NCBI GenBank assembly: GCA_023423405.1
Contig: JAFAFR010000043.1
Location: 620,001 to 684,000 of the forward strand
From: Bacteroidota bacterium
GTDB lineage: Bacteria; Bacteroidota; Bacteroidia; Chitinophagales; Chitinophagaceae
Length of the DNA: 64,000 bases
Direction of reading: 5' to 3'
The notes under the pieces are model-generated. The model did not search any database, had not been told where the DNA came from, and was given only the letters and a program-made list of their open reading frames with translations. The position numbers and the translations under genes were made by a program. Within the stretch, counting starts at the first letter, position 1. Every line of letters begins with the position of its first letter. Shown here piece by piece: positions 1 to 9,697 of this stretch.

Positions 1-972
1 CATGATCTTATAATTGGGCGCCTGGTCGTTGGTTTGAATGAGAATGCTGTCGCCGAAATTGTCCAGCCAACTGTAATTGTACTGCCCCACTTCTTTCACC
101 AGCGGCACCCAGGCAGTGTCTTTCTGCTGCAGGTCGCGGTAGTACAGGGCATTGCCCATCAATCCTTTACCACGGTCCGAAATATTGAGGATCAGGAAAC
201 GCTCATCGTCGCTGGTGCCCACAAAATGAAAACGCTGCGGGTTGGCGGGATCGCTGTACACCAGTTTGTCCTGCGACTGGTCGGTGCCCGCCTCATGGTA
301 ATACACCATGTGGTTTTCGTTCTTGGACGACAGTTCGCTGCTGCCGCCAGGCGTGGGATAACGGCTGTAATAAAAACCATTTCCCTGCCAGGAAAGTCCC
401 GATACTTTCACCCATTCCAGCTTATCCTGAAGGTCCTTTCCCGTTTGCATATCGCGTACGTGAACGGTCATCCAGTCCGACCCGCCGGCCGAAACCGCAT
501 AGGCGGCCAGCGTCCCGTTTTTGGAAAGTGAAAATCCGGCGAGCCGCGAAGTGCCGTCGGCCGCCAGGGTATTGGGATCGATCACCAGTTCGGGTTGTCC
601 ATCCAGTCCCTTTTGCCGGTAGAGGCTCGACTGGTTCTGCAACCCGCTGTTCTTATAAAAATAATAATAGCCCGCTTTTTTGAAAGGGGCCGAATACTTC
701 TCGTAATTCATCACGTTGAGCATGCGCTGTTTCCAGGCATCGCGGAAGGGGATTTGGGAAAGGTATCCGAAAGTCACTTCGTTCTGCTCCTTCACCCAGG
801 CGGCCGTGGCATCGGAACGATCGTCCTCCAGCCAGCGGTAGGGATCGGGAATGGCGACGCCGTTGTAATGATCGATGGTATCTGTTTTGGCCGTGGGGGG
901 GTATTTCAGTTGAGCGGTTGAGTTCATACTAACAAGCGTAAGCAACGCTGAACAGGCAATTTTGGTGCGCAT
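1..972 (-). CDS. Prolyl oligopeptidase (S9A), N-terminal part; 3' end outside window
   Basis: A secreted or periplasmic serine peptidase that would cut short proline-containing peptides after Pro. The visible 324 codons start at the ATG at 972 and run off the left edge without a stop. They begin with a hydrophobic signal segment ending STAQ. The S9A beta-propeller start follows: TDTIDHYNGV, then IPDPYRWLED at about residues 41-50, and AAWVKEQNEVT. The catalytic Ser/Asp/His domain lies outside the window, so activity cannot be judged. The gene is divergent from pfkA. I am confident of the family from the DPYRWLED signature, which is typical of prolyl endopeptidases. Confidence 0.9.
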   Translation of the reverse strand, partial: MRTKIACSALLTLVSMNSTAQLKYPPTAKTDTIDHYNGVAIPDPYRWLEDDRSDATAAWVKEQNEVTFGYLSQIPFRDAWKQRMLNVMNYEKYSAPFKKAGYYYFYKNSGLQNQSSLYRQKGLDGQPELVIDPNTLAADGTSRLAGFSLSKNGTLAAYAVSAGGSDWMTVHVRDMQTGKDLQDKLEWVKVSGLSWQGNGFYYSRYPTPGGSSELSSKNENHMVYYHEAGTDQSQDKLVYSDPANPQRFHFVGTSDDERFLILNISDRGKGLMGNALYYRDLQQKDTAWVPLVKEVGQYNYSWLDNFGDSILIQTNDQAPNYKIM

Positions 973-1049
973 GCTGTGGGTTTGTACAGCCAATTTATAC
1001 AGAAAAATCAACAGATAACCAGCTTCCACCGATAATCAGGGCAAATCCT

Positions 1050-1067
1050 TATTTTTGGCGCGCCAAA
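1050..1067 (+). promoter_or_regulatory. Likely pfkA -7 element overlapping a 14-bp palindrome
   Basis: TATTTTTG (1050-1057) fits the Bacteroidota -7 consensus TAnnTTTG and is directly overlapped by the perfect palindrome TTTGGCGCGCCAAA (1054-1067). A palindrome at the likely transcription start, between divergent genes, looks like a repressor site. No convincing -33 TTTG is visible, so the promoter call is tentative. Confidence 0.4.
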
Positions 1068-1116
1068 CGAAGCTTGACACCACTATGTATATGATAACCA
1101 AACCAATTAGAATCTA

Positions 1117-2103
1117 ATGAACGACAGAAAGGTCACAAAGATCGGGGTCTTAACCTCGGGTGGCGACTCACCGGGAATGAATGCTGCCGTAAGGGCGGTA
1201 GTGCGTACCGGCTTATACCATGGACTGGAAGTATTTGGTGTTATGCGGGGTTACAGCGGTATGGTGGAAGACGATATTTTTAAAATGGAATCCCGCTCGG
1301 TAGCCAACATCATTCAAAGGGGCGGCACCATCCTGAAAACTGCCCGCTGCAAAGAATTTTTTGAATACGAAGGACGCAAGAAAGCGTACGAAAACCTGAA
1401 GAAAAGAGGGATCAACGGACTGGTGGTTATTGGTGGCGACGGAAGTTTCAACGGCGCTCTTAAATTCAGCAAGGAATTTGACATTCCCTGCATCGGTTTG
1501 CCCGGCACCATCGATAAGGACATTGCCGGCACCGATTTCACCATTGGTTTCGACACCGCCGTCAATACGGCGGTGGAAGCCATCGACAAGATCCGCGATA
1601 CCGCCGATGCGCACGACCGCCTCTTCATCATTGAAGTGATGGGCCGCGATGCCGGTTACATCGCCCTGCACAGTGGCATCGCCACCGGCGCCGAGCACAT
1701 CCTGATCCCTGAAAAGAAAACCGATATCGACGCCGTGGTGAACAGCCTAACGGAAAAAGAAAAACGCCGCAAGCTGGTGAACCTCATCGTGGTGGCGGAA
1801 GGCGACGAATTCGGTGGCGCGGAAGAAGTGGCCAAACACGTAAAGGCCAAGCTGCCCAATCTCGATACCCGCGTATGTATCCTTGGGCATATCCAGCGCG
1901 GCGGTTCCCCTACCTGTCTCGATCGCCTCATCGCCAGCCGCATGGGATACCATGCCGTGGAATCGCTGCTCATCAACCGCCACAACGTGATGGTAGGCAT
2001 CCAGAACAACAAAATGCATTATACCCAACTGGAATACGCCGTTAAGGCCAAACAAAAGATCAACGAAGAATGGATGAAGATCGTAAAGATCCTCGCATCC
2101 TGA
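1117..2103 (+). CDS. pfkA: ATP-dependent 6-phosphofructokinase
   Basis: Phosphorylates fructose 6-phosphate to fructose 1,6-bisphosphate, the committed step of glycolysis, in the cytoplasm. The 328 residues match the usual length of bacterial PfkA. Visible motifs are GGDSPGMN at 15-22 (ATP loop), GGDGS at 106-110, PGTIDKD at 129-135 with the catalytic Asp133, MGRDAGYIAL, and GHIQRGGSP near residue 260. Glycine in GGDGS and in PGTID is the ATP-dependent pattern; PPi-dependent enzymes carry Asp and Lys there. The gene lies 45 bp upstream of pyk on the same strand, so the two irreversible glycolytic kinases are probably co-transcribed. Confidence 0.97.
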   Translation: MNDRKVTKIGVLTSGGDSPGMNAAVRAVVRTGLYHGLEVFGVMRGYSGMVEDDIFKMESRSVANIIQRGGTILKTARCKEFFEYEGRKKAYENLKKRGINGLVVIGGDGSFNGALKFSKEFDIPCIGLPGTIDKDIAGTDFTIGFDTAVNTAVEAIDKIRDTADAHDRLFIIEVMGRDAGYIALHSGIATGAEHILIPEKKTDIDAVVNSLTEKEKRRKLVNLIVVAEGDEFGGAEEVAKHVKAKLPNLDTRVCILGHIQRGGSPTCLDRLIASRMGYHAVESLLINRHNVMVGIQNNKMHYTQLEYAVKAKQKINEEWMKIVKILAS

Positions 2104-2148
2104 CCCCCTAACCCGCATACAACCCGCAAGCAACGAAACAAGATATTT

Positions 2149-3639
2149 ATGTCAAAACACGCTTCCAAATACCTGCACCAGCAAATGGACAAAGAAGCAG
2201 GCAGGCAGCACGCATTTAAAAGGACCAAGATTGTAGCCACCGTAGGCCCCGCCTGCGATACCTATGATAAATTGCTGGCCCTCGTAAAAGCCGGAGTAAA
2301 TGTATTCCGCCTGAATTTTTCGCATGGTTCGCATGAGGATAAGCAAAAGATCATCGACCATATCCGCAACATCAACAAAACCGAACCTTATAATATTGCC
2401 ATCCTGGGCGACCTCCAGGGCCCCAAGCTGCGCGTGGGTGAAATCGCCAACAACCTGCTGGTGGTGAAAGAAGGCGATATCCTCACCTTCACCAACACCA
2501 AGTGCGTGGGCACCATGGAGAAGATCTATGTGAGCTATCCCAACCTGCACGCCGACGTGGTGGTAGGCAACCGCATTTTCATCGACGATGGCAAAATCGA
2601 AGTGGAAGTAGTGGAGATCACGCCCGAGAACGACGTGAAAGTAAAAGTGACCCTCGGCGGAAACCTCTCTTCCAAAAAAGGCATCAACCTGCCCGATACA
2701 AAAATTTCCCTTCCGGCCCTGACCGAAAAGGACCTGGTGGACCTCGACTTCATCATCGAGCAAAAGCTCGACTGGGTAGCGCTTTCCTTTGTGAAACGCG
2801 TGGAAGACCTGCAAGAGCTGCGGGCCATCCTCAACCGGCACAAAAGCAAGAGCAAGGTCATTTCCAAGATCGAAATGCCGGAAGCCATCACCAACCTCCG
2901 CGACCTCATCATTGAAAGCGATGGCGTAATGATTGCCCGCGGCGACCTCGGCATCGAGATTCCCATGGAACAGGTTCCCCTGATCCAGAAAGACATCATT
3001 CGAAAATGCATGCACCGCGCCAAACCCGTGATCGTTGCCACCCAGATGATGGAAAGCATGATCGACCGTGTGAAGCCCAACCGCAGTGAAGTGACCGACG
3101 TGGCCAATGCCGTGATGGAAGGCGCCGATGCCGTGATGCTCAGTGGCGAAACCGCTACCGGTCAGCATCCCGTGCTGGTAATCGAAACCATGAGCAAGAT
3201 CATCCGCGAGATCGAAACCAAGGCCTATTACTACAACCGCGAAGACGATCTCACACCCCAGCCCCACTCTCCTTCCTTCCTCAGCGACGCCATCTGCTAC
3301 AACGCCTGTAAAATCGCCAAGGATACCAATGCCGATGCACTCGTTGGCATGACCCAGAGTGGTTACACCGGTTTTATGCTCAGCAGCTACCGTCCGCGTT
3401 CACCGCTCTACATCTTCACCAAGGAAAAAACCCTGGTGAACCAGCTCAGCCTTTCCTGGGGCGTGCGCGCTTTCCTTTATGAAGAAGAGGAAAGCCTCGA
3501 CGATATCATTTCCGACCAGATCGAGATATTGAAAGAAAGAGGCTTTATCAAAGTGGAAGATGTGGTGGTGAGCACCGGCAGCACACCGGTGAGCGAACAC
3601 CTGCCCACGAATATTCTGAAGATCACCAAAGTACACTAG
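2149..3639 (+). CDS. pyk: Pyruvate kinase
   Basis: Converts phosphoenolpyruvate and ADP to pyruvate and ATP, the last step of glycolysis. The 496 residues include KRTKIVATVGPA near residue 25, the substrate loop NVFRLNFSHGSHE, the active-site block SKIEMPEAI, MIARGDLGIEIP, and VATQMMESM ... PNRSEVTDVANAV with the Mg and K ligands. ADAVMLSGETATG precedes the C-terminal allosteric domain. The first ~22 residues are an extra leader before the KRTKIV block. It follows pfkA closely and is likely in the same operon. Confidence 0.97.
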   Translation: MSKHASKYLHQQMDKEAGRQHAFKRTKIVATVGPACDTYDKLLALVKAGVNVFRLNFSHGSHEDKQKIIDHIRNINKTEPYNIAILGDLQGPKLRVGEIANNLLVVKEGDILTFTNTKCVGTMEKIYVSYPNLHADVVVGNRIFIDDGKIEVEVVEITPENDVKVKVTLGGNLSSKKGINLPDTKISLPALTEKDLVDLDFIIEQKLDWVALSFVKRVEDLQELRAILNRHKSKSKVISKIEMPEAITNLRDLIIESDGVMIARGDLGIEIPMEQVPLIQKDIIRKCMHRAKPVIVATQMMESMIDRVKPNRSEVTDVANAVMEGADAVMLSGETATGQHPVLVIETMSKIIREIETKAYYYNREDDLTPQPHSPSFLSDAICYNACKIAKDTNADALVGMTQSGYTGFMLSSYRPRSPLYIFTKEKTLVNQLSLSWGVRAFLYEEEESLDDIISDQIEILKERGFIKVEDVVVSTGSTPVSEHLPTNILKITKVH

Positions 3640-3641
3640 GA

Positions 3642-4328
3642 TCAGGCATCCAGGGCCTGGCGCAGGGCCCTCACCTCGGTTGTGTCGACCGACCAACTGC
3701 CTGTTTCTTCCGATAATTTTCTGGCCGAACTGTGGAACTCAAACAATCCCGGTTCGGCCATTAATGTACCGATATTACCCGAACGGATACCCGAGCCCGG
3801 CAATACGATAATACGGTCAGAGGCCGCGGCCACACAGGCTCTCAGGCGTTCGATCCCTTCCAGCGCGGTGGGTGCGCCACCGGATGTCAAAATGCGGTTA
3901 CACCCCGCCGTTATAATGGTTTCCAGCGCCGGCAGGTAATCGTTTATTTCGTCGAAAGCCCGGTGAAAAGTCACTTCCATCGGGTAGGCCAGTTCTACCA
4001 TCTGCGCAATAGCGTCGTAAGGCACTTTACCCTCGCGGTCGAGCATGCCAATTACCACACCGTCCATGCCCGTGTCGCGCGCCAGTTGTATGTCGCGCAG
4101 CATGATCGTGTATTCCTCACCGTTAAAGAAGAAATTTCCGCCCCGCGGCCGTATGATGGGAAAGATGGGAATAGACGCCGCTTCCCGCGCCGCCTTCATC
4201 ATGCCATAACTCACCGTGGCGCCGCCTTCCAGAGGATTGGCGCACAGTTCAATACGGTTGCCGCCGCTGGCTTCTATCAAAGCGCAACTGGCGATATCAA
4301 AAGCGATCACTTCCAGTAACCTTTCCAT
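3642..4328 (-). CDS. cutC: CutC family protein (copper homeostasis)
   Basis: A cytoplasmic TIM-barrel protein of the CutC family, named for a copper-tolerance role whose chemistry is unsettled. The 228 residues match the family length. Signature stretches are LEVIAFDIASCALIEASGGNRIELC at the start, split here as LEVIAFD and GGNRIELC, then IRPRGGNFFF, MEVTFHRAFDE and RILTSGGAPTA. Its ATG overlaps the stop codon of the upstream glycosylasparaginase gene by one base (TGATG), so the two are translationally coupled. It converges on pyk with only a 2-bp gap. Confidence 0.93.
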   Translation of the reverse strand: MERLLEVIAFDIASCALIEASGGNRIELCANPLEGGATVSYGMMKAAREAASIPIFPIIRPRGGNFFFNGEEYTIMLRDIQLARDTGMDGVVIGMLDREGKVPYDAIAQMVELAYPMEVTFHRAFDEINDYLPALETIITAGCNRILTSGGAPTALEGIERLRACVAAASDRIIVLPGSGIRSGNIGTLMAEPGLFEFHSSARKLSEETGSWSVDTTEVRALRQALDA

Positions 4329-5338
4329 CAGAGCAGGAATTTAGCTTCCTGGATACGCGGGCCATCGGCAGAATGGATCGCAAAATTGAAACCGGTGGAT
4401 ACGGAATAACCACCTACTTCACCTGCTTTGTTTACGGCTATAAAACCGGCCTGCAATCCCTTCGCCTTTTCGGCGCCGTTTCTTTTTATGATGCGTTCGC
4501 AGGCCTTTTTGCAGGCCTCTTCGGGGCTCAGCCCGTTGCGCATCATTTCCACGATGGTATGCGAGCCGCAGATCTTTACGATCTCTTCGCCCACGCCGGT
4601 GCAGGAGGCTGCGCCCACTTCGTTGTCCACGTACAGTCCCGCGCCGACAATGGGACTGTCGCCCACCCTGCCGGCCATTTTAAAAGCCATGCCGCTGGTG
4701 GAACAGGCACCGCTGATATTACCCATGGCATCGAGCGCCACCATGCCAATGGTATCGTGGTTGATGGGCTTCTGTTTCGATTTCTGCGTACGCTCTTCCA
4801 CCGTGATCATGGGATCGTATTTGGAAGTCTTGAGCCATTTCTTCCAGGTCCTTTCCGCTTCGGGCGTTAACAGGTTGGTTTTTTTAAAACCCTGCGACAG
4901 TGCGAACTGCAGGGCGCCGGCGCCAACGATCTGCACATGCGGTGTTTTCTCCATCACCAGCCGCGCAACAGACACAGCGTGCATGATCCCTTCCATGCTC
5001 ATCACCGCGCCGCAGTTACCGAACTCGTCCATCACGCAGGCATCGAGGGTCACTTTTCCGTCGCGGTCGGGCAGTCCGCCGTAACCTACGCTGGTATCGT
5101 TGGGATCGGCCTCCGTTACCATCACCCCTTTTTCAACAGCGTCCAGGGCGCGGCCGTTTTTGGCCAACACCTCCCAGGCAGCGGCAGCCGCTTTGGCATT
5201 GGGCGCCCAGGTGGTGATCACGATGGGTTTTCCTGCAGCAGCCGGGAACTCGCCGGGAAAAGCAAAACTGTTTTTTCCCAGCACCATTCCGATAGAACCC
5301 AGCAAACCCTGCTGCAGAAATTTTCTCCTGATGAGCAT
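4328..5338 (-). CDS. N4-(beta-N-acetylglucosaminyl)-L-asparaginase, Tat-exported
   Basis: An Ntn-hydrolase that would cleave the GlcNAc-Asn bond of glycoasparagine. It starts with a twin-arginine signal (LIRRKFLQQGLLGSIGM), so export of a folded enzyme by Tat is likely. The mature protein keeps the family blocks: PNDTSVGYGGLP, LDACVMDEFGNCGAV, the autocleavage and nucleophile site HDTIGMVALD (Thr after His-Asp), and GRVGDSPIVGAGLYVD. The length (336 aa) is usual for the family. The coupling to cutC by TGATG is a genome arrangement rather than a known pathway link. Together with the nearby GH20 enzyme and NagB it suggests host capacity for glycoprotein or chitin breakdown. Confidence 0.93.
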   Translation of the reverse strand: MLIRRKFLQQGLLGSIGMVLGKNSFAFPGEFPAAAGKPIVITTWAPNAKAAAAAWEVLAKNGRALDAVEKGVMVTEADPNDTSVGYGGLPDRDGKVTLDACVMDEFGNCGAVMSMEGIMHAVSVARLVMEKTPHVQIVGAGALQFALSQGFKKTNLLTPEAERTWKKWLKTSKYDPMITVEERTQKSKQKPINHDTIGMVALDAMGNISGACSTSGMAFKMAGRVGDSPIVGAGLYVDNEVGAASCTGVGEEIVKICGSHTIVEMMRNGLSPEEACKKACERIIKRNGAEKAKGLQAGFIAVNKAGEVGGYSVSTGFNFAIHSADGPRIQEAKFLL

Positions 5339-5417
5339 AGCGATTAATTTGGTCCGAAATTAAGGCGTTCACCGCGCATTTATTTACATTTATGGCTTCA
5401 TCTTTCACCCACTAATA

Positions 5418-7307
5418 ATGCGTATGCGGCTGCTAGTCTTTCTCTTCTCCATTTTAACCATTCCTTCCTCTATTTTCGCACAAACCCTGCAAACGCAGGA
5501 CTCTGCCTGGATTCGCGACAACTACACGAAAACAGAGACCTATATTTCCATGCGGGATGGCGTTAAACTTTTCACTACTATCTATGCCCCCAGGGATGGC
5601 ACGGAAAAACATCCCATCCTCATGAACCGGACGCCCTATTCCTGTGCGCCCTACGGTGCGGAAAAATGGCGCCCCTTCTGGGAAAGCTACTGGAAATATT
5701 ACCTGCGCGAAGGTTATATCATCGTGCTGCAGGATGTGCGCGGCCGATGGATGAGCGAAGGGAAATTCGTGGATGTACGACCCTTTATCCGCGATAAGAA
5801 AGCCGGCGATATTGACGAGGCCAGTGATACCTACGATGCCATCGACTGGCTGGTGAAGAACATCGACAACAACAATGGCAGCGTGGGCGTTTTCGGTATT
5901 TCCTATCCCGGTTTTTACAGCACCATGGCGGCCGCCAGCGGCCATCCCGCATTGAAAGCCGTGAGCCCGCAGGCGCCGGTGACCGACTGGTTCATGGGCG
6001 ACGACTTCCACCACAACGGCGCGCTCTGCATCATGGACGGCTTTAATTTTTATGCTGGTGGTTTCGGTTACCCACGCCCCGCGCCTACTACGGTTGGCCC
6101 GAAAAACAACCTCGCCATTCCGCGGAACGACAACTATAAAACCTTTCTCGACATCGGCGCCCTTCCCCGTTTTATGGCCATGACCGGCGACAGCATTGCG
6201 TTCTGGAAAGACCTGTATGCACATCCCAACTACGATGGTTTCTGGCAGGCAAGAAATGCGCGGGTAGCCATGTACGATATAAAACCGGCTATGCTGGTGG
6301 TGGGCGGCCTCTACGATGCCGAAGACTGTTTCGGCGCCTGGAACCTGTTCAAGGCGCTGCGCGCGCAGAGTCCCGGTACCCAAAGCCAGCTCGTGATGGG
6401 GCCCTGGTTCCACGGGCAATGGGGTGGCCGCGGTGACGGCAGCAGTCTCGGTAATGTGCGCTTCGGCAGCCGTACATCGGAATGGTACCAGAACAATATT
6501 GAGATCCCCTTTTTCAATTATCACCTGAAGAGCAAAGGCAAAGCTGTACCTGAAGCCACAGCCACCGTATTCTTCAGCGGCGGGAATGAATGGCAGACCT
6601 TCGACCGCTGGCCACCGGCTAACAGTCAGCCACAACCGATTTACCTGCAACCCGGCGGAAAACTTTCCTGGACAAAGCCCCTGGCGAAAGCATCCAAGAC
6701 CACTTATGTAAGCGATCCCGCCCATCCCGTGCCTTATACCGAGGACGTGCATTTTGGCCGCACCCGCGAATACATGACCGACGACCAGCGCTTCGCCAGC
6801 CGCCGTCCCGATGTGATCTGCTTTCAAACCGATGAGCTGCTGGAAGACCTTCGCCTCGGCGGGGAGCTGGTGGCCGATCTGAAAGTGCGCATCAGCGGCA
6901 CCGACGCCGATTTTGTGGTGAAACTCATCGACGTATATCCCGACGATTTCAGTTACGAAGACAATGCCGGCGGCAAAGCCACCTATCCCATGGGCGGCTA
7001 CCAGCAACTGGTGCGCGGAGAGATCATGCGCGGCAAATTCCGCAAGAGTTTCGAAAAGCCCGTTCCTTTCAAACCCAATACCACGGAGGATCTTCGCTTT
7101 AGCCTGCCCGATGTCGCCCATACTTTCAAAAAAGGGCACCGCCTCATGATCCAGGTACAAAGCAGTTGGTTCCCGCTGATGGACCGCAACCCGCAACAGT
7201 TCATGAACATCTTTGAAGCGACAGAGCAGGACTTTAAACCGGCCACCATCAGCATCGTGCACCAGGCCGACCAGGCCTCTGCCATTCTTCTTCCCGTACT
7301 GAAATAA
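5418..7307 (+). CDS. Secreted CocE/NonD family hydrolase (X-Pro dipeptidyl-peptidase S15 type)
   Basis: An alpha/beta-hydrolase of the CocE/NonD family, which includes cocaine esterase, glutaryl acylases and X-Pro dipeptidyl peptidases. The substrate cannot be inferred. A signal peptide (LLVFLFSILTIPSSIFAQ) precedes the catalytic domain. The nucleophile elbow is GVFGISYPGFY near residue 157, the acid is in the GGLYDAEDCF region, and the His is in GPWFHGQW. The C-terminal third has the jelly-roll features of PepX_C, including RFASRRPDVICFQT and HRLMIQVQSSWFPL. The 629-residue length is typical. It is followed after 14 bp by the GH20 gene, probably one transcript. Confidence 0.92.
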   Translation: MRMRLLVFLFSILTIPSSIFAQTLQTQDSAWIRDNYTKTETYISMRDGVKLFTTIYAPRDGTEKHPILMNRTPYSCAPYGAEKWRPFWESYWKYYLREGYIIVLQDVRGRWMSEGKFVDVRPFIRDKKAGDIDEASDTYDAIDWLVKNIDNNNGSVGVFGISYPGFYSTMAAASGHPALKAVSPQAPVTDWFMGDDFHHNGALCIMDGFNFYAGGFGYPRPAPTTVGPKNNLAIPRNDNYKTFLDIGALPRFMAMTGDSIAFWKDLYAHPNYDGFWQARNARVAMYDIKPAMLVVGGLYDAEDCFGAWNLFKALRAQSPGTQSQLVMGPWFHGQWGGRGDGSSLGNVRFGSRTSEWYQNNIEIPFFNYHLKSKGKAVPEATATVFFSGGNEWQTFDRWPPANSQPQPIYLQPGGKLSWTKPLAKASKTTYVSDPAHPVPYTEDVHFGRTREYMTDDQRFASRRPDVICFQTDELLEDLRLGGELVADLKVRISGTDADFVVKLIDVYPDDFSYEDNAGGKATYPMGGYQQLVRGEIMRGKFRKSFEKPVPFKPNTTEDLRFSLPDVAHTFKKGHRLMIQVQSSWFPLMDRNPQQFMNIFEATEQDFKPATISIVHQADQASAILLPVLK

Positions 7308-7321
7308 TAAACACCATAACA

Positions 7322-9664
7322 ATGATCCATATGCGCAGAATATTTTTTTCCCTGGCCCTGGCTGCCAGCGCGGCTCTCAGTGCAAACGCACAAGCCATTC
7401 AAATTGTGCCCGAGCCGGTGGAGATCGTGCAACCCAGAACCGCCGCGAAGTACAGCATCAGCAGCAAAACCAGGATCTTCCTGGCCAGTGCGGAACTGGA
7501 AAACGGCGCTGCCGCCATCAACCGTTATCTGAAAACTTACTATGGTTTTACGCTGCAACCGGCAAAGGGCGGCGGCAACGGCATTGTGCTCGGAATACAA
7601 TCCCTGGATGGAGGCAAACCCGGCCAGTACCGCCTGCAGGTGGATAAGAACGGAGTGGTCATCCTGGGCAACGATGCCGAGGGTGTTTTTCATGGCATCC
7701 AGAGCTTCCTGCAATTGTTGCCTACTGCCGGCAAACCCGCTGCCATTGCCATCCCCTACCTGCTCATCAACGACTACCCGCGCTTTGCCTACCGCGGCCT
7801 GCACCTGGATGTGGGGCGCCATTTCATGCCGGTCGATTTTGTAAAACGTTATATCGACTACCTCGCTTTTCATAAGCTCAATTATTTTCACTGGCACCTT
7901 ACCGACGACCAGGGCTGGCGCATCGAGATCAAAAAATATCCCAAACTCACCAGCGTGGGCGCCTGGCGCCATGGCACCATCATTGGACGTTATCCAGGAA
8001 CAGGCACCGACAACAAACCTCACGGTGGCTACTATACGCAGGACGAAGTGAGGGACATTGTGAAATACGCCGCGGAAAGATATGTGACCGTTATTCCCGA
8101 GATCGAAATGCCGGGACACGCATCGGCCGCCATTGCCGCCTATCCCGAACTGAGCTGCTTTCCCGATGAACCCACCATCAGGTATTATCCCAAAGCCAGC
8201 GCCTGGGCTGGCGACAGCACCGGCAAACAGGTGATCCAGAGCTGGGGCGTGTACGACGATGTATTTGTGCCATCGGAAAACACGTTCAAGTTCCTCGAAA
8301 ACGTGCTGGATGAAGTGATGGCGCTCTTCCCCGCGAAATACATCCACATCGGCGGTGATGAATGTCCCAAGACCAACTGGAAAAAATCGGCTTTCTGCCA
8401 GGAGCTCATCAAAGAAAAAGGACTGAAGGACGAACATGGATTGCAGAGCTATTTCATCCAGCGGATGGAAAAATACATCAACAGCAAGGGCCGCAGCATC
8501 ATTGGATGGGATGAGATCCTGGAAGGCGGACTGGCGCCAAACGCCCTGGTGATGAGCTGGCGCGGGGAAGAAGGCGGTATTGCTGCCGCCAAAGAAAACC
8601 ACGAAGTGATCATGACCCCGGGCAGCCATGTGTATTTTGATCATTCACAGAGCCGCAACGACGACAGTGTTACCATTGGCGGTTTCCTGCCGCTCGATAA
8701 AGTGTACAGCTACGAACCCATTCCCGCCGAACTGCCCGCTGATAAAGCAAAATTTGTGCTGGGAGCACAGGCCAATGTGTGGACCGAATACATCAACAAC
8801 CCGAAGAAAGTGGAGTACACCATCTTCCCGCGGCTCGGCGCACTCAGCGAAGTATTGTGGAGTCCCAGGGAAAAGCGCAACTGGAAACAGTTCGAGCAGA
8901 AAGTGCCGGTGATGATGCAGCGCTACCGCCAGTGGGGCGCCAACTACAGCAAGGCTTTTTATGACCTGAAAGCCATAGTGGAACCTGCTCCCGGTAACAA
9001 TGGCCTTAAGCTGACCCTCGAAAAAGCAGCGCCTTCCGTTAAAGCGGTATACGAGCTGAAAGAGAACGGCGGGCAAAGCAGCACCAAAGAATATACCATT
9101 CCGCTTATTCTTTCCGGCAGCAGTACCGTGGAAGCCTGGAGCGAAGAAAACAACGCACCCATCGGTGCAAAACTGTCCCTGTCTTTTTCAGTGAACAAGG
9201 CTACGGGTAAAACGGTTACGCTTGCTAATCCTCCTTCCAGGAATTATAAGGGACAGGGCGGTGCATTCGGACTGGTAAACGGCCTGCGTTCCGAAAAAGG
9301 GCTGAACAGCCCGGAATGGCTGGGATGGCAGGGACAAAATGTGGAAGCCGTTATCGACCTCGGATCGGTGCAATCCTTTTCTACCGTGAACCTGCACACC
9401 ATCGGTGCGCGCGGCTCCTGGATCTATCCGCCGGCGAGCCTGGAGGTTTTCGGTTCGAACGACGGCAGCACTTATACAAGTCTGGGTAAAACAAGCAGTT
9501 TCCGGGAAGGCAGTGGCGGTGCAGGTTGGATGTCGGTGCAGGCTCCCGGCGCATCGGCGCGTTACATCAAACTGGTGGCGGAGAACTTCGGCACCATTCC
9601 TGCGGGCGCAAACGGAGCCGGTGGAAAATCCTGGCTCTTTGCCGATGAGATTGAAGTGTTGTAG
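7322..9664 (+). CDS. Secreted beta-N-acetylhexosaminidase, GH20, with C-terminal discoidin domain
   Basis: Removes terminal GlcNAc or GalNAc from chitooligosaccharides and glycans by substrate-assisted catalysis. A signal peptide ends SANAQ near residue 24; MRRIFFS at 7331 is an equally good start. The GH20b domain comes first, then the TIM barrel from YRGLHLDVGRHFMP. Other blocks are HWHLTDDQGWRIEIKKYPKL, PEIEMPGHASAA, and the catalytic Asp346-Glu347 in HIGGDECPKTNW. The last ~130 residues form an F5/8 type C (discoidin) carbohydrate-binding domain (EAVIDLGSVQSFSTVNLHT ... ARYIKLVAEN). The 780 residues match Bacteroidota homologues. Confidence 0.95.
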   Translation: MIHMRRIFFSLALAASAALSANAQAIQIVPEPVEIVQPRTAAKYSISSKTRIFLASAELENGAAAINRYLKTYYGFTLQPAKGGGNGIVLGIQSLDGGKPGQYRLQVDKNGVVILGNDAEGVFHGIQSFLQLLPTAGKPAAIAIPYLLINDYPRFAYRGLHLDVGRHFMPVDFVKRYIDYLAFHKLNYFHWHLTDDQGWRIEIKKYPKLTSVGAWRHGTIIGRYPGTGTDNKPHGGYYTQDEVRDIVKYAAERYVTVIPEIEMPGHASAAIAAYPELSCFPDEPTIRYYPKASAWAGDSTGKQVIQSWGVYDDVFVPSENTFKFLENVLDEVMALFPAKYIHIGGDECPKTNWKKSAFCQELIKEKGLKDEHGLQSYFIQRMEKYINSKGRSIIGWDEILEGGLAPNALVMSWRGEEGGIAAAKENHEVIMTPGSHVYFDHSQSRNDDSVTIGGFLPLDKVYSYEPIPAELPADKAKFVLGAQANVWTEYINNPKKVEYTIFPRLGALSEVLWSPREKRNWKQFEQKVPVMMQRYRQWGANYSKAFYDLKAIVEPAPGNNGLKLTLEKAAPSVKAVYELKENGGQSSTKEYTIPLILSGSSTVEAWSEENNAPIGAKLSLSFSVNKATGKTVTLANPPSRNYKGQGGAFGLVNGLRSEKGLNSPEWLGWQGQNVEAVIDLGSVQSFSTVNLHTIGARGSWIYPPASLEVFGSNDGSTYTSLGKTSSFREGSGGAGWMSVQAPGASARYIKLVAENFGTIPAGANGAGGKSWLFADEIEVL

Positions 9665-9697
9665 TCTGTATTAAAAAGATTTAGCCCGTTTTAGACT

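Noticed and set aside
2152..3267. Long antiparallel open frame across pyruvate kinase
   Set aside because: His/Phe/Val-rich shadow of a GC-rich, codon-biased gene; the same effect is seen opposite the CocE hydrolase, GH20 and nagB genes.
5454..7322. A 622-codon minus-strand frame opposite the CocE-type hydrolase
   Set aside because: No family features; arises from codon bias of the real gene on the plus strand.
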